Shown here: positions 1 to 6,564 of the stretch, piece after piece
How the letters are laid out: each line of letters opens with the position of its first letter
Position numbering within the stretch: position 1 is the stretch's first letter
Source: JANNMJ01 sp031397815
Lineage (GTDB): Bacteria > Bacteroidota > Bacteroidia > Cytophagales > Hymenobacteraceae
NCBI GenBank assembly: GCA_031397815.1
Contig: JANNMJ010000012.1
Coordinates: 1 to 19,809, forward strand
Direction of reading: 5' to 3'
Length of the DNA: 19,809 bases
Notes under the pieces: generated by a model
What the model was told of the DNA's origin: nothing
The model's input: the letters and a program-made list of their open reading frames with translations, nothing else
The model's database searches: none
Position numbers and translations under genes: made by a program

Positions 1-168
1 GAACGCAAACCCCACCGTGTCAAGCGCAAACCCCACCGCGCCGAACGCAAACCCCACCGTGTCAAGCGCAAACCCCACCGTGTCGAACGCAAACCCCACC
101 GTGTCGAACGCAAACCCCACCGTGTCGAACGCAAACCCCACCGTGTCGAACGCAAACCCCACCGTGTC
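1..168. repeat. Tandem array of eight 21-bp repeats
   Basis: Eight consecutive 21-bp units run from base 1, each beginning GAACGCAAACCCCACC or AAGCGCAAACCCCACC. Units start at 1, 22, 43, 64, 85, 106, 127 and 148. Units 1, 3 and 5-8 are identical; unit 2 is the most diverged. The array is cut by the window edge, so its true length is unknown. Because 21 is a multiple of three, all six frames stay open. The plus strand can be read as a seven-residue repeat (NANPTVS) ending at 211, and the minus strand as HGGVCVR. Nothing supports either as a real protein, although a C-terminal tail of a gene starting upstream cannot be excluded. Confidence 0.93.
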
Positions 169-180
169 GAAACGTAAGCT

Positions 181-201
181 CCCCGCCCCTCCGGGGCGGG
201 G
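181..201. repeat. GC-rich perfect hairpin next to the tandem array
   Basis: A 9-bp perfect inverted repeat, CCCCGCCCC at 181-189 and GGGGCGGGG at 193-201, is separated by three bases. The same CCTCCGGGGCGGGG core recurs at 6374-6386 inside the larger palindrome upstream of the TPR kinase, so this looks like a fragment of a dispersed repeat. There is no T-tract, so it is not a classical terminator. Bases 202-324 hold no gene or promoter I can support. Confidence 0.7.
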
Positions 202-324
202 AATTCGGTAGAAGGGCAGCGTAAATCCCGCGCTCGTTTATAGAAAATTCAGCCGCTTTATAGTAACCCATCGCCCGGGGCGGCGTATGGCATTGCTCCG
301 TTTCCTCTAAAACCGGAACCAGCG

Positions 325-864
325 ATGCCGCAACACGTCATTTCCCCTAACCGCCCGGTGCAGGCGGCTGCCTTGCCGCCACCTACGGCTGCCGTTACGC
401 TTACTATCAACGGCACGGCGCACCGGCTGGAAGTGGCGCCGTGGGTGTCTCTGCTCGATGCGCTACGCGATTATCTGGACCTCACGGGGACCAAAAAGGG
501 GTGCGACCACGGCCAGTGCGGTGCCTGTACGGTGCTCGTGAACGGCAAGCGCATCAACTCGTGCCTGACGCTGGCGGTGATGAAGGACGGCGCCGAAATC
601 ACGACCATCGAAGGGTTGGCGAATGGGGAGGAGCTGCACCCGTTTCAGGCGGCGTTCGTGGCGCACGATGCGTTTCAGTGCGGCTACTGCACGCCGGGGC
701 AAATCTGCTCGGCGGTGGGGTTGCAGCAGGAAGGCCGCGTGCGGACCACCGACGATATCCGCGAGCTGATGAGCGGGAATATCTGCCGCTGCGGGGCGTA
801 CCCGAACATCGTCGACGCGATTGCCGAGGTGATGCAGACGCCGCGTCCGGCGCCCGCGTCGTAA
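325..864 (+). CDS. 2Fe-2S subunit of a molybdenum hydroxylase (PaoA/YagT type)
   Basis: This 179-residue protein is the small electron-transfer subunit of a xanthine-dehydrogenase-family enzyme and would carry electrons from the Mo centre to FAD. A plant-ferredoxin-type domain binds the first [2Fe-2S] cluster with C60, C65, C68 and C80 (the GCDHGQCGACTVLVNG motif). The C-terminal helical domain binds the second with C119 and C122 (CGYCTPGQ) and C154 and C156 (CRCGAYPN). All eight ligands are present and the length is normal for the family. E. coli PaoA has a twin-arginine signal. Here the first 25 residues are Pro/Ala-rich with no RR motif, and the frame upstream is open only to 244 with no ATG, so a cytoplasmic location is likely. 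It is the first gene of the cluster, 65 bp ahead of the FAD subunit. Confidence 0.95.
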   Translation: MPQHVISPNRPVQAAALPPPTAAVTLTINGTAHRLEVAPWVSLLDALRDYLDLTGTKKGCDHGQCGACTVLVNGKRINSCLTLAVMKDGAEITTIEGLANGEELHPFQAAFVAHDAFQCGYCTPGQICSAVGLQQEGRVRTTDDIRELMSGNICRCGAYPNIVDAIAEVMQTPRPAPAS

Positions 865-929
865 CGCGGCGCTTCCCTTCTGCCTCGCGCCTTTCGCTTC
901 CCGTTCGCTCCCTCCGATTCTCTTAGCAG

Positions 930-1928
930 ATGAACAGCTTCACTTACCAGCGCCCCGATGCCGTGCCTGCGGCCGTGCGCGCCCTGACGGCCGACCCGAC
1001 GGCCAAATTCATCGCGGGCGGCACCAACCTGCTCGATTTGATGAAGGAAAACGTCGAGCGGCCGACCCAGCTCATCGACCTTAACCGCCTTCCCCTTGCG
1101 ACTATTGAAGAGCAGCCCGACGGCGGCTTGCGCCTCGGCGCGCTCGTCACGAACGCCGATACGGCGTACGATGCGCGCGTCGAAACCCGCTACCCGCTGC
1201 TGGCGCGGGCGATTCTGGCGGGCGCCTCGCCGCAGCTCCGGAATATGGCTACCGACGGCGGCAACCTCTTCCAGCGCACCCGCTGCTACTATTTCTACGA
1301 CACCGCCACGCCGTGCAACAAGCGCGAGCCGGGGTCGGGCTGCTCGGCGCTGCACGGCTACAACCGGATTCACGCCATCCTCGGCACCAGCGAAAGCTGC
1401 ATCGCCACGCACCCGAGCGATATGTGCGTGGCCCTCGCGGCCCTCGGCGCCACGGTGCAGGTGAGCGGACCGGACGGCGAGCGCAGCATCGCCTTCGCCG
1501 ACTTCCACCGCCTGCCCGCCGACGCGCCGGAGCGCGACAACACCCTGCGCCCCGGTGAGCTGGTGACGGCCATCGACCTACCCCCGGCGGGCTTCGCCGA
1601 CCATTACGCGTACGTCAAAATCCGCGACCGGCAGTCGTATGCGTTTGCGCTCGTGTCGGTGGCGGCGGCGCTGGAATTGGATGCGCAGGGCGTGATTACC
1701 GACGCGCGGCTCACACTTGGCGGGGTGGCTCATAAGCCGTGGCGCGATGCTGAAGCCGAGGCGCTGATGCAGGGTCAGCCCGCCACCCGCGCCACGTTCG
1801 AGCGCGCCGCCGAGCAGGTGCTGCGCGACGCTAAAGGCTTCGGCCATAACACCTTCAAAATTGAGCTGGCGAAGCGCACCATCGTGCGGGCGCTGCTGCA
1901 AGCCACCGAAATGCCTTCCGCGCTATGA
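930..1928 (+). CDS. FAD-binding subunit with extra 4Fe-4S site (PaoB/YagS type)
   Basis: This 332-residue protein is the flavin subunit of the molybdenum hydroxylase. The FAD-binding motif IAGGTNLLDLMK is at residues 28-39 and the second flavin motif (LRNMATDGGNL) at about 103-113. A cysteine-rich insertion follows, with C119, C129, C138 and C157 (segments RTRCYYF, TPCNKREPGSGC and ESCIATHPSDM). This matches the insertion that binds an additional [4Fe-4S] cluster in the PaoB/YagS branch and separates it from ordinary XdhB or CoxM proteins. C166 is also present but is probably not a ligand. The C-terminal CO-dehydrogenase flavoprotein domain follows. Its stop overlaps the start of the catalytic subunit by four bases (ATGA), implying translational coupling. 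Confidence 0.95.
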   Translation: MNSFTYQRPDAVPAAVRALTADPTAKFIAGGTNLLDLMKENVERPTQLIDLNRLPLATIEEQPDGGLRLGALVTNADTAYDARVETRYPLLARAILAGASPQLRNMATDGGNLFQRTRCYYFYDTATPCNKREPGSGCSALHGYNRIHAILGTSESCIATHPSDMCVALAALGATVQVSGPDGERSIAFADFHRLPADAPERDNTLRPGELVTAIDLPPAGFADHYAYVKIRDRQSYAFALVSVAAALELDAQGVITDARLTLGGVAHKPWRDAEAEALMQGQPATRATFERAAEQVLRDAKGFGHNTFKIELAKRTIVRALLQATEMPSAL

Positions 1929-4246
1929 GCTCTTCCCCGAAAAAAACGTCTACCTCGTCGGTCGCGCCCCCGCCCACCGGCACCCTGACCGGCTACCTCA
2001 CCGACGCCCCCCTCGACCCCGCCATCAAGCAAACCGGGCAACCGGCGAGCCGCGTGGATGGGCGGCTGAAAGTGATGGGGCAAGCCAAGTACGCCGGCGA
2101 GTTCAACGTGCCCGACCTGCTCTATGGGGTGGTGGTGAGCAGTGCCATCGCGAAGGGAAAAATCACGAAGCTCGACACTGCTGATGCGCTGGCGGTGCCG
2201 GGCGTGGTGGCGGTTTTTAGTCACGAAAACCGGCCGAGCATGCCGTGGTTCGACCGCTCGTACCGCGATGATGATACCCCGACCGGCTCGCCGTTTCGGC
2301 CGTTCTATAAGGCCGAGATTCAGTTTGCGATGCAACCCATCGCGCTCGTAGTGGCCGATTCGTTCGAGCTGGCGCGGTATGGGGCGTCGTTGGTGCGGGT
2401 TGAGTATGACGCCGAAACGCCCGACGTGGAGCTGTCGGATAAGTGGAAGGATGAGCTGGAAGCGCCAACGGGAAAAACCGGGTACGAGAAGCCGAAATCA
2501 CGCGGGAAGGCCGAGGAAGCCCTCGCAAAAGCGGCCGTGCGCGTAGAGGCCGAATACCTGCATTCCGCCGAGCACCACAACCCGATGGAGCTGTTCACGA
2601 CCACCGCGGAATGGCTCAACGACGGGCAAAGACTCAACATCTACGACAAGACGCAGGGCGTCATGAATAGCCAGCAGTACGTCACGAAGGTCTTCGGGCT
2701 GAGCACCGACGAGGCGCGCGTGGTTTCGCCGTTCGTGGGTGGCGGGTTTGGGTCGGGCTTGCGGCCGCAGTACCAGCTCTTCTTGGCCGTGTTGGCGGCG
2801 CTGGAGCTGAAACGCTCGGTGCGCGTCACGCTCACGCGGCAGCAGATGTTCAGCTTCGGGCACCGGCCAGCGGCCATTCAGCGCATCGCGCTTGGGGCTG
2901 ATGCGGACGGCACGCTGCAAGGCGTGCGGCACGAGGTGCTGGCGGAAACGTCGCAGTTCGAGAATTACACCGAGATCACGGTGAACTGGTCGGGGATGCT
3001 GTACCAGTGCGATAACGTGCAGCTCCGCCACCTGCTCGGGCGGATGGACGTGTACAGCCCGCTTGATATGCGGGCGCCGGGCGCCGCTACGGGCCTTTTC
3101 GCGCTGGAATCGGCGATGGACGAGCTGGCCGTGAAGCTGCAAATGGACCCCTTGGAGCTGCGCCTGAAAAACTACGCCGAACGCGACCAGAACATCGACA
3201 AGCCCTTTTCCAGTAAGGAGCTACGCGAATGTTACCGCCAAGGCGCCGAGCGGTTCGGCTGGGCGCACCGCAAGCCTGCGCCGCGCGCCACTCAGCGCGG
3301 CACCACCCTCACGGGCTGGGGAATGGCGACGGGCGTTTGGGATTCGAAGCAGAATAAAGCTGCCGCCAAAGCCACCCTCACCCCGGACGGCCGCCTGCGC
3401 GTGCAAAGCGCCACCGCTGATATCGGCACCGGCACGTACACGATTATGTCGCAGCTCGCGGCCGATTCGCTCGGTCTGCCGCTCGACGCCATCACCTTCC
3501 AGCTCGGCGATACCACACTGCCGCCCGCCCCATTCGAGGGCGGCTCGCAAACCGCCGCCACCGTCGGGACGGCGGTTAAGGACGTTTGTGATGCTATCGC
3601 GAAGCAGGTGTTGAAGCTGGCGCAGAAGGTCGAAAACTCCCCGCTGAAAGGCGCCGATTTTGAGGACGTGACGTTCGTCAACGGGCAGATTCAGCTTTTG
3701 GCTGATCCGACGAAAACCGTGTCCATCGCCACCGCCCTCGCGCAGGGCGACGGGCAGCCTATCGAAGAGAAAACCACTGCTTTGCCGAATCTGGTGAAGC
3801 AGTCGCAGTACTCGCGGCACGTGCATTCGGCGGTTTTTGTGGAAGTCGAGGTCGATGAGGATTACGGCACTGTCCGCGTGATGCGCGTGGTGAGCGCGAT
3901 TGCAGGCGGGCGGATTCTGAACCCAAAAACCGCCCGCAGTCAGATTCTCGGCGCCGTGGTGTGGGGCATCAGCATGGCGCTGCACGAGGAGAGCATTCTC
4001 GACCAAGCGCACGGCCGTTTCATCAACCACAGCCTCGCTGAATACCACGTTTCGGTCAACGCCGATATTCCGCCGATAGACGTCATTTTCGTTGAAGAAA
4101 ACGACACCATCGTGAACCCACTCGGCGCGAAGGGCCTCGGCGAAATCGGGATTCTCGGGGTTTCGGCTGCTATCGCGAACGCCGTTTACCACGCGACTGG
4201 TCGGCGCGTCCGCAAGCTGCCGATTACGTTGGACAAGGTGCTTTAA
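1925..4246 (+). CDS. Molybdopterin-binding catalytic subunit (PaoC/YagR type)
   Basis: This 773-residue subunit is the large Mo-containing part of an aldehyde oxidase/xanthine dehydrogenase-family enzyme, expected to oxidise aldehydes or N-heterocycles with water as oxygen donor. The N-terminal a/b-hammerhead domain begins near residue 40 (SRVDGRLKVMGQAKYAGEF). The cofactor-binding loop FVGGGFG is at 270-276. DMRAPG places a conserved active-site-region arginine at R383. GLGEIG near the C-terminus supplies the catalytic base, E740. It is somewhat longer than E. coli PaoC because of a Ser/Thr/Pro-rich leader of roughly 25 residues, which is not a signal peptide. The start codon overlaps the previous stop. 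The true substrate cannot be read from sequence; database names for this family (aldehyde oxidase, isoquinoline 1-oxidoreductase, xanthine dehydrogenase) are interchangeable at this level. Confidence 0.95.
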   Translation: MSSSPKKTSTSSVAPPPTGTLTGYLTDAPLDPAIKQTGQPASRVDGRLKVMGQAKYAGEFNVPDLLYGVVVSSAIAKGKITKLDTADALAVPGVVAVFSHENRPSMPWFDRSYRDDDTPTGSPFRPFYKAEIQFAMQPIALVVADSFELARYGASLVRVEYDAETPDVELSDKWKDELEAPTGKTGYEKPKSRGKAEEALAKAAVRVEAEYLHSAEHHNPMELFTTTAEWLNDGQRLNIYDKTQGVMNSQQYVTKVFGLSTDEARVVSPFVGGGFGSGLRPQYQLFLAVLAALELKRSVRVTLTRQQMFSFGHRPAAIQRIALGADADGTLQGVRHEVLAETSQFENYTEITVNWSGMLYQCDNVQLRHLLGRMDVYSPLDMRAPGAATGLFALESAMDELAVKLQMDPLELRLKNYAERDQNIDKPFSSKELRECYRQGAERFGWAHRKPAPRATQRGTTLTGWGMATGVWDSKQNKAAAKATLTPDGRLRVQSATADIGTGTYTIMSQLAADSLGLPLDAITFQLGDTTLPPAPFEGGSQTAATVGTAVKDVCDAIAKQVLKLAQKVENSPLKGADFEDVTFVNGQIQLLADPTKTVSIATALAQGDGQPIEEKTTALPNLVKQSQYSRHVHSAVFVEVEVDEDYGTVRVMRVVSAIAGGRILNPKTARSQILGAVVWGISMALHEESILDQAHGRFINHSLAEYHVSVNADIPPIDVIFVEENDTIVNPLGAKGLGEIGILGVSAAIANAVYHATGRRVRKLPITLDKVL

Positions 4247-4269
4247 TTATTTTCTTTGGGAATAATTAA
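4243..4269 (+). other. AT-rich stem-loop at the end of the catalytic subunit gene
   Basis: A perfect 9-bp inverted repeat, TTAATTATT (4243-4251) and AATAATTAA (4261-4269), with a 9-base loop overlaps the stop codon of the molybdopterin subunit gene. It is strikingly AT-rich in a GC-rich setting. It could be a weak terminator or an RNA-processing or stability element between the enzyme genes and the maturation genes. It lacks a GC stem and a U-tract, so terminator function is uncertain. Confidence 0.5.
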
Positions 4270-4275
4270 AGTAGA

Positions 4276-4402
4276 ATTTGTCATTGCGAGGAGGCTTTGC
4301 GACGAAGCAATCTCCGTAGGATAGGCGCGGTTGCTCAGCCACGTTTCCGGTGCAACGAGGATTGCTTCGTCGTCGCAAAGCCTCCTCCTCGCAATGACAA
4401 AT
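4276..4402. repeat. Dispersed palindromic element within the operon
   Basis: Imperfect terminal inverted repeats of about 40 bp enclose a short centre. The left arm starts ATTTGTCATTGCGAGGAGGC at 4276 and ends in GACGAAGCAATC. The right arm, from 4360 to 4402, is its reverse complement with two small insertions. Short palindromes with 'TCATTGCGAGGAGGC' ends are known to me as interspersed elements in Hymenobacter-like and other bacterial genomes and resemble non-autonomous MITE-like repeats. The element sits in the 223-bp gap between the enzyme genes and the xdhC-like gene. Its antisense reading frame (RRRSNP-type peptide) is a by-product, not a gene. Confidence 0.85.
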
Positions 4403-4469
4403 AGTTAATTGAGTCGAAAGGAACACATCCCGCACATCATCACATCCCCACATCTGCCCCCTACCCCCA

Positions 4470-5678
4470 ATGACCGAGCTTGACCGCCTTCTCCTCGCCT
4501 ACGACCAGCACCGCGCCGCCGGCCAAGCCTGCGCCCTCGCGACGGTGGTGGACGTGGAGGGTTCGGCGTATCGGCGGCCGGGTGCGCGGATGCTTGTGGC
4601 GGAGGACGGCCAGATAACCGGCGCCATCAGCGGCGGCTGTTTGGAAGGCGATGCCCGGCGCCGGGCGCGCCAAGCCATTCAGCAACAACGCCCCACGGTG
4701 GTCACGTATGACACAACTGACGACGAAGACCCGCGCCATGGGATGGGGCCGGGCTGCCAAGGCGTGGTGCGCATCCTGCTCGAACCGCTCGATTTCAATG
4801 CCCCGGATAATCCACTGGAGCTGTTGCGGGGGTTCGCGCAGCACCCGTCGCGGGCGGTGCTGACGACAGTGGTTGGGCACCCCACGGCGCCTAACTCGAA
4901 CGCACCTGCCGCGCTCGGTCAGCGCCTGTTGCTGACACCCGACGGGCACACGCGCGGCACCACCACGATGCGCGCCACTGAGGCCGAAAAGCTGCGCGAA
5001 ATCGCTGCCGACATCCTTCGTCAAGACGCTTCCCAAACCCTCGATTTTCAGACTTCCGACGGCCCGGCGCGGGTTTTTATGGAAGTCCTGCGTCCCCCGT
5101 TCCGACTCACCGTCTACGGCGCCGGGAACGACGCGCAACCGCTCGTGCGGCTCGCCGCCTCGCTCGGCTGGCGCGTGACGGTCGTTGATGGCCGACCGAT
5201 TCAGGCCACCGCCGCCCGCTTCCCGGACGCCGCCGAAGTGCGCGTGGTGCCGTTGGCGGAAATCGGCCAATCAGCGTCTGATGAGGCGTTTACCGTCCTG
5301 CTGACGCACAATTACGCGTATGACCTCGCCGTTTTGGCGCACCTGCTGCCCGGCCCCTCGCCATACATTGGGCTGTTAGGGCCGCGCAACAAAGCCGCCC
5401 GCTTACTCGCCGATTTGGCCCTCGAAACCGGCCTGAACGCCGCTGACCTGACCCTCTGCCTCGCCGACCGCCTGCACTCGCCCATCGGCCTGAACCTCGG
5501 CGGCGAGACGCCCGAGGAGATTGCGCTTTCGATCATTGCCGAAATTCAAGCGGTGCGCAACGGCCGTTCGGGGGAGCAGCTGCGCGAAGTCGGCGGCTCG
5601 ATTCACGCGCCCGTTGCGGCACTCGTTTCGCGTCCGCATCATCCGCCTTTTCATGCCCACGAGCTGGCTGCCGCCTGA
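4470..5678 (+). CDS. XdhC/CoxI-family molybdenum cofactor maturation protein
   Basis: This 402-residue protein belongs to the XdhC family, whose members bind the molybdenum cofactor, promote its sulfuration and insert it into hydroxylases; E. coli PaoD is the counterpart for PaoABC. The N-terminal XdhC_CoxI domain has ATVVDVEGSAYRRPGARM at 25-41, the ISGGCLEGD motif with C57, and GPGCQGVVRILLEPL at about 93-107. A Rossmann-type C-terminal domain starts near residue 211 (LTVYGAGNDAQPL) and contains LTHNYAYDLAVL, YIGLLGPRNK and HSPIGLNLGGETPEEIALSI. The length and domain order are typical. The ATG at 4470 is chosen because the conserved domain begins within 25 residues. No Shine-Dalgarno is visible. 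The gene ends inside the start of the next one, so the two are probably co-translated. Confidence 0.93.
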   Translation: MTELDRLLLAYDQHRAAGQACALATVVDVEGSAYRRPGARMLVAEDGQITGAISGGCLEGDARRRARQAIQQQRPTVVTYDTTDDEDPRHGMGPGCQGVVRILLEPLDFNAPDNPLELLRGFAQHPSRAVLTTVVGHPTAPNSNAPAALGQRLLLTPDGHTRGTTTMRATEAEKLREIAADILRQDASQTLDFQTSDGPARVFMEVLRPPFRLTVYGAGNDAQPLVRLAASLGWRVTVVDGRPIQATAARFPDAAEVRVVPLAEIGQSASDEAFTVLLTHNYAYDLAVLAHLLPGPSPYIGLLGPRNKAARLLADLALETGLNAADLTLCLADRLHSPIGLNLGGETPEEIALSIIAEIQAVRNGRSGEQLREVGGSIHAPVAALVSRPHHPPFHAHELAAA

Positions 5679-6297
5679 CGTTCATATTCCGCCGCCCACC
5701 GTCGGGGCGCTGATTTTGGCGGCGGGCGCGTCGAGCCGGTTGGGTCGGCCGAAGCAATTGCTGCGCACGGCTTCCGGCGAAACCCTCTTGCACCGCACTG
5801 TACGGGTCGCGCAGGAAGGCGGCTGCGCGTCAGTGCTGGTCATTACCGGCGCGCTCGATGCCGAATTGCGCGCGGCGGCGGTGGATTTATCGCCCGCCTT
5901 TATTCATAATGAAAATTGGGCCGCCGGAATGGGCAGCACCATAAAAGCGGGCCTCGCGGAGCTATTGAGCGGGCCTCAACCCCCGACCGCCGTCCTCATC
6001 CTCACCACCGACCAGCCCGCCATAACGGCCGCATTTATTCAGGATATCCTTCGATTAAATCAATCCGAAAAACCCCTCGCCATCGCCACCACTTACGCTG
6101 ATACGCGTGGCATTCCCGCGCTGTTCAGCCACAACCTCTTCCCCCAGCTCGCCCAATTACCCGATGAGCAAGGCGCGAAGCCGCTCCTGAAATCCCTCGC
6201 CGGGCAGGTGCGGGAATTACCGTTCCCCGCCGCCGCCCTCGATTTGGATACTCCTGAGCAGGTGGCGGCTTGGGAAGGTGGGTTTGAGGTGAGGTGA
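5653..6297 (+). CDS. MocA-like molybdenum cofactor cytidylyltransferase
   Basis: This 214-residue nucleotidyltransferase matches the MobA/MocA GT-A-like fold. The signature LAAGASSRLGRPK lies at residues 22-34, followed by GMGSTIKAGL, a TTDQPA metal-binding aspartate motif, GIPALFSHNLF, and a terminal DLDTPEQV. Enzymes of this kind attach CMP to molybdopterin to give the cytosine dinucleotide cofactor, the form used by PaoABC-type hydroxylases, so the position after the XdhC-like gene fits well. A MobA-like (GMP) specificity cannot be excluded from sequence alone. The frame is open from 5521, but the ATG at 5653 is preferred: the extra upstream residues are non-homologous and lie wholly inside the xdhC-like gene. 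The chosen start overlaps that gene by 26 bp. It is the last gene of the cluster. Confidence 0.9.
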   Translation: MPTSWLPPDVHIPPPTVGALILAAGASSRLGRPKQLLRTASGETLLHRTVRVAQEGGCASVLVITGALDAELRAAAVDLSPAFIHNENWAAGMGSTIKAGLAELLSGPQPPTAVLILTTDQPAITAAFIQDILRLNQSEKPLAIATTYADTRGIPALFSHNLFPQLAQLPDEQGAKPLLKSLAGQVRELPFPAAALDLDTPEQVAAWEGGFEVR

Positions 6298-6340
6298 GCT
6301 TTTGTAGATTGGGTTCTCATGGCGGGCTGTATCTGGGTGT

Positions 6341-6466
6341 CCCCCCACCCCGGCCGTTCCGGCCACCCCTTCCCTCCGGGGCGGGGAGTTTTGCCTTTTA
6401 CCTCACAAATAGTTACGAACTCCCCCCCCCTTGTGGGAGGGGTGCCCCGAAGGGGCGGGGTGGGGA
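6341..6466. repeat. GC-rich palindromic repeat element upstream of the TPR kinase
   Basis: Two arms of about 50 bp form an imperfect palindrome. The left arm at 6341-6390 starts CCCCCCACCCCGGCC and ends CGGGGCGGGGAGTT. The right arm at 6418-6466 reads AACTCCCCCCCCCC through GGGGCGGGGTGGGGA. They are separated by a 27-base AT-richer centre. Each arm has its own smaller hairpin. The core is shared with the hairpin at 181-201. Just downstream AACGCGGTT occurs twice within 25 bases (near 6466-6490). The 267-bp gap 6298-6564 holds no gene I can support. Confidence 0.75.
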
Positions 6467-6564
6467 ACGCGGTTACGGCAACGCGGTTGAGCAACACCAC
6501 ACATCACATCACCAAACCCCTACGGCACGTTGTATTCTTGCATTCCTAACTCATCCTTCCTGCC

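Noticed and set aside
17..271. Small overlapping genes on both strands across the 21-bp array
   Set aside because: Both are consequences of a repeat unit divisible by three with no stop in any frame. Neither has a domain or upstream signals. A tail of an upstream gene remains possible.
325..400. Twin-arginine signal on the 2Fe-2S subunit
   Set aside because: No RR motif or hydrophobic stretch in the first 40 residues, nor in the in-frame sequence back to the stop at 241.
684..1508. 274-codon minus-strand frame under the FAD subunit
   Set aside because: A GC-driven shadow frame opposite a clearly conserved coding sequence; its product has no motif.
4247..4453. 68-residue minus-strand gene after the catalytic subunit
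   Set aside because: Its peptide (EEEALRRRSNP and similar) is the usual translation of the dispersed palindromic repeat, not a protein.
5521..5652. 44-residue upstream extension of the MocA-like protein
   Set aside because: It lies wholly inside the xdhC-like gene and has no family similarity; the start at 5653 gives a normal length.
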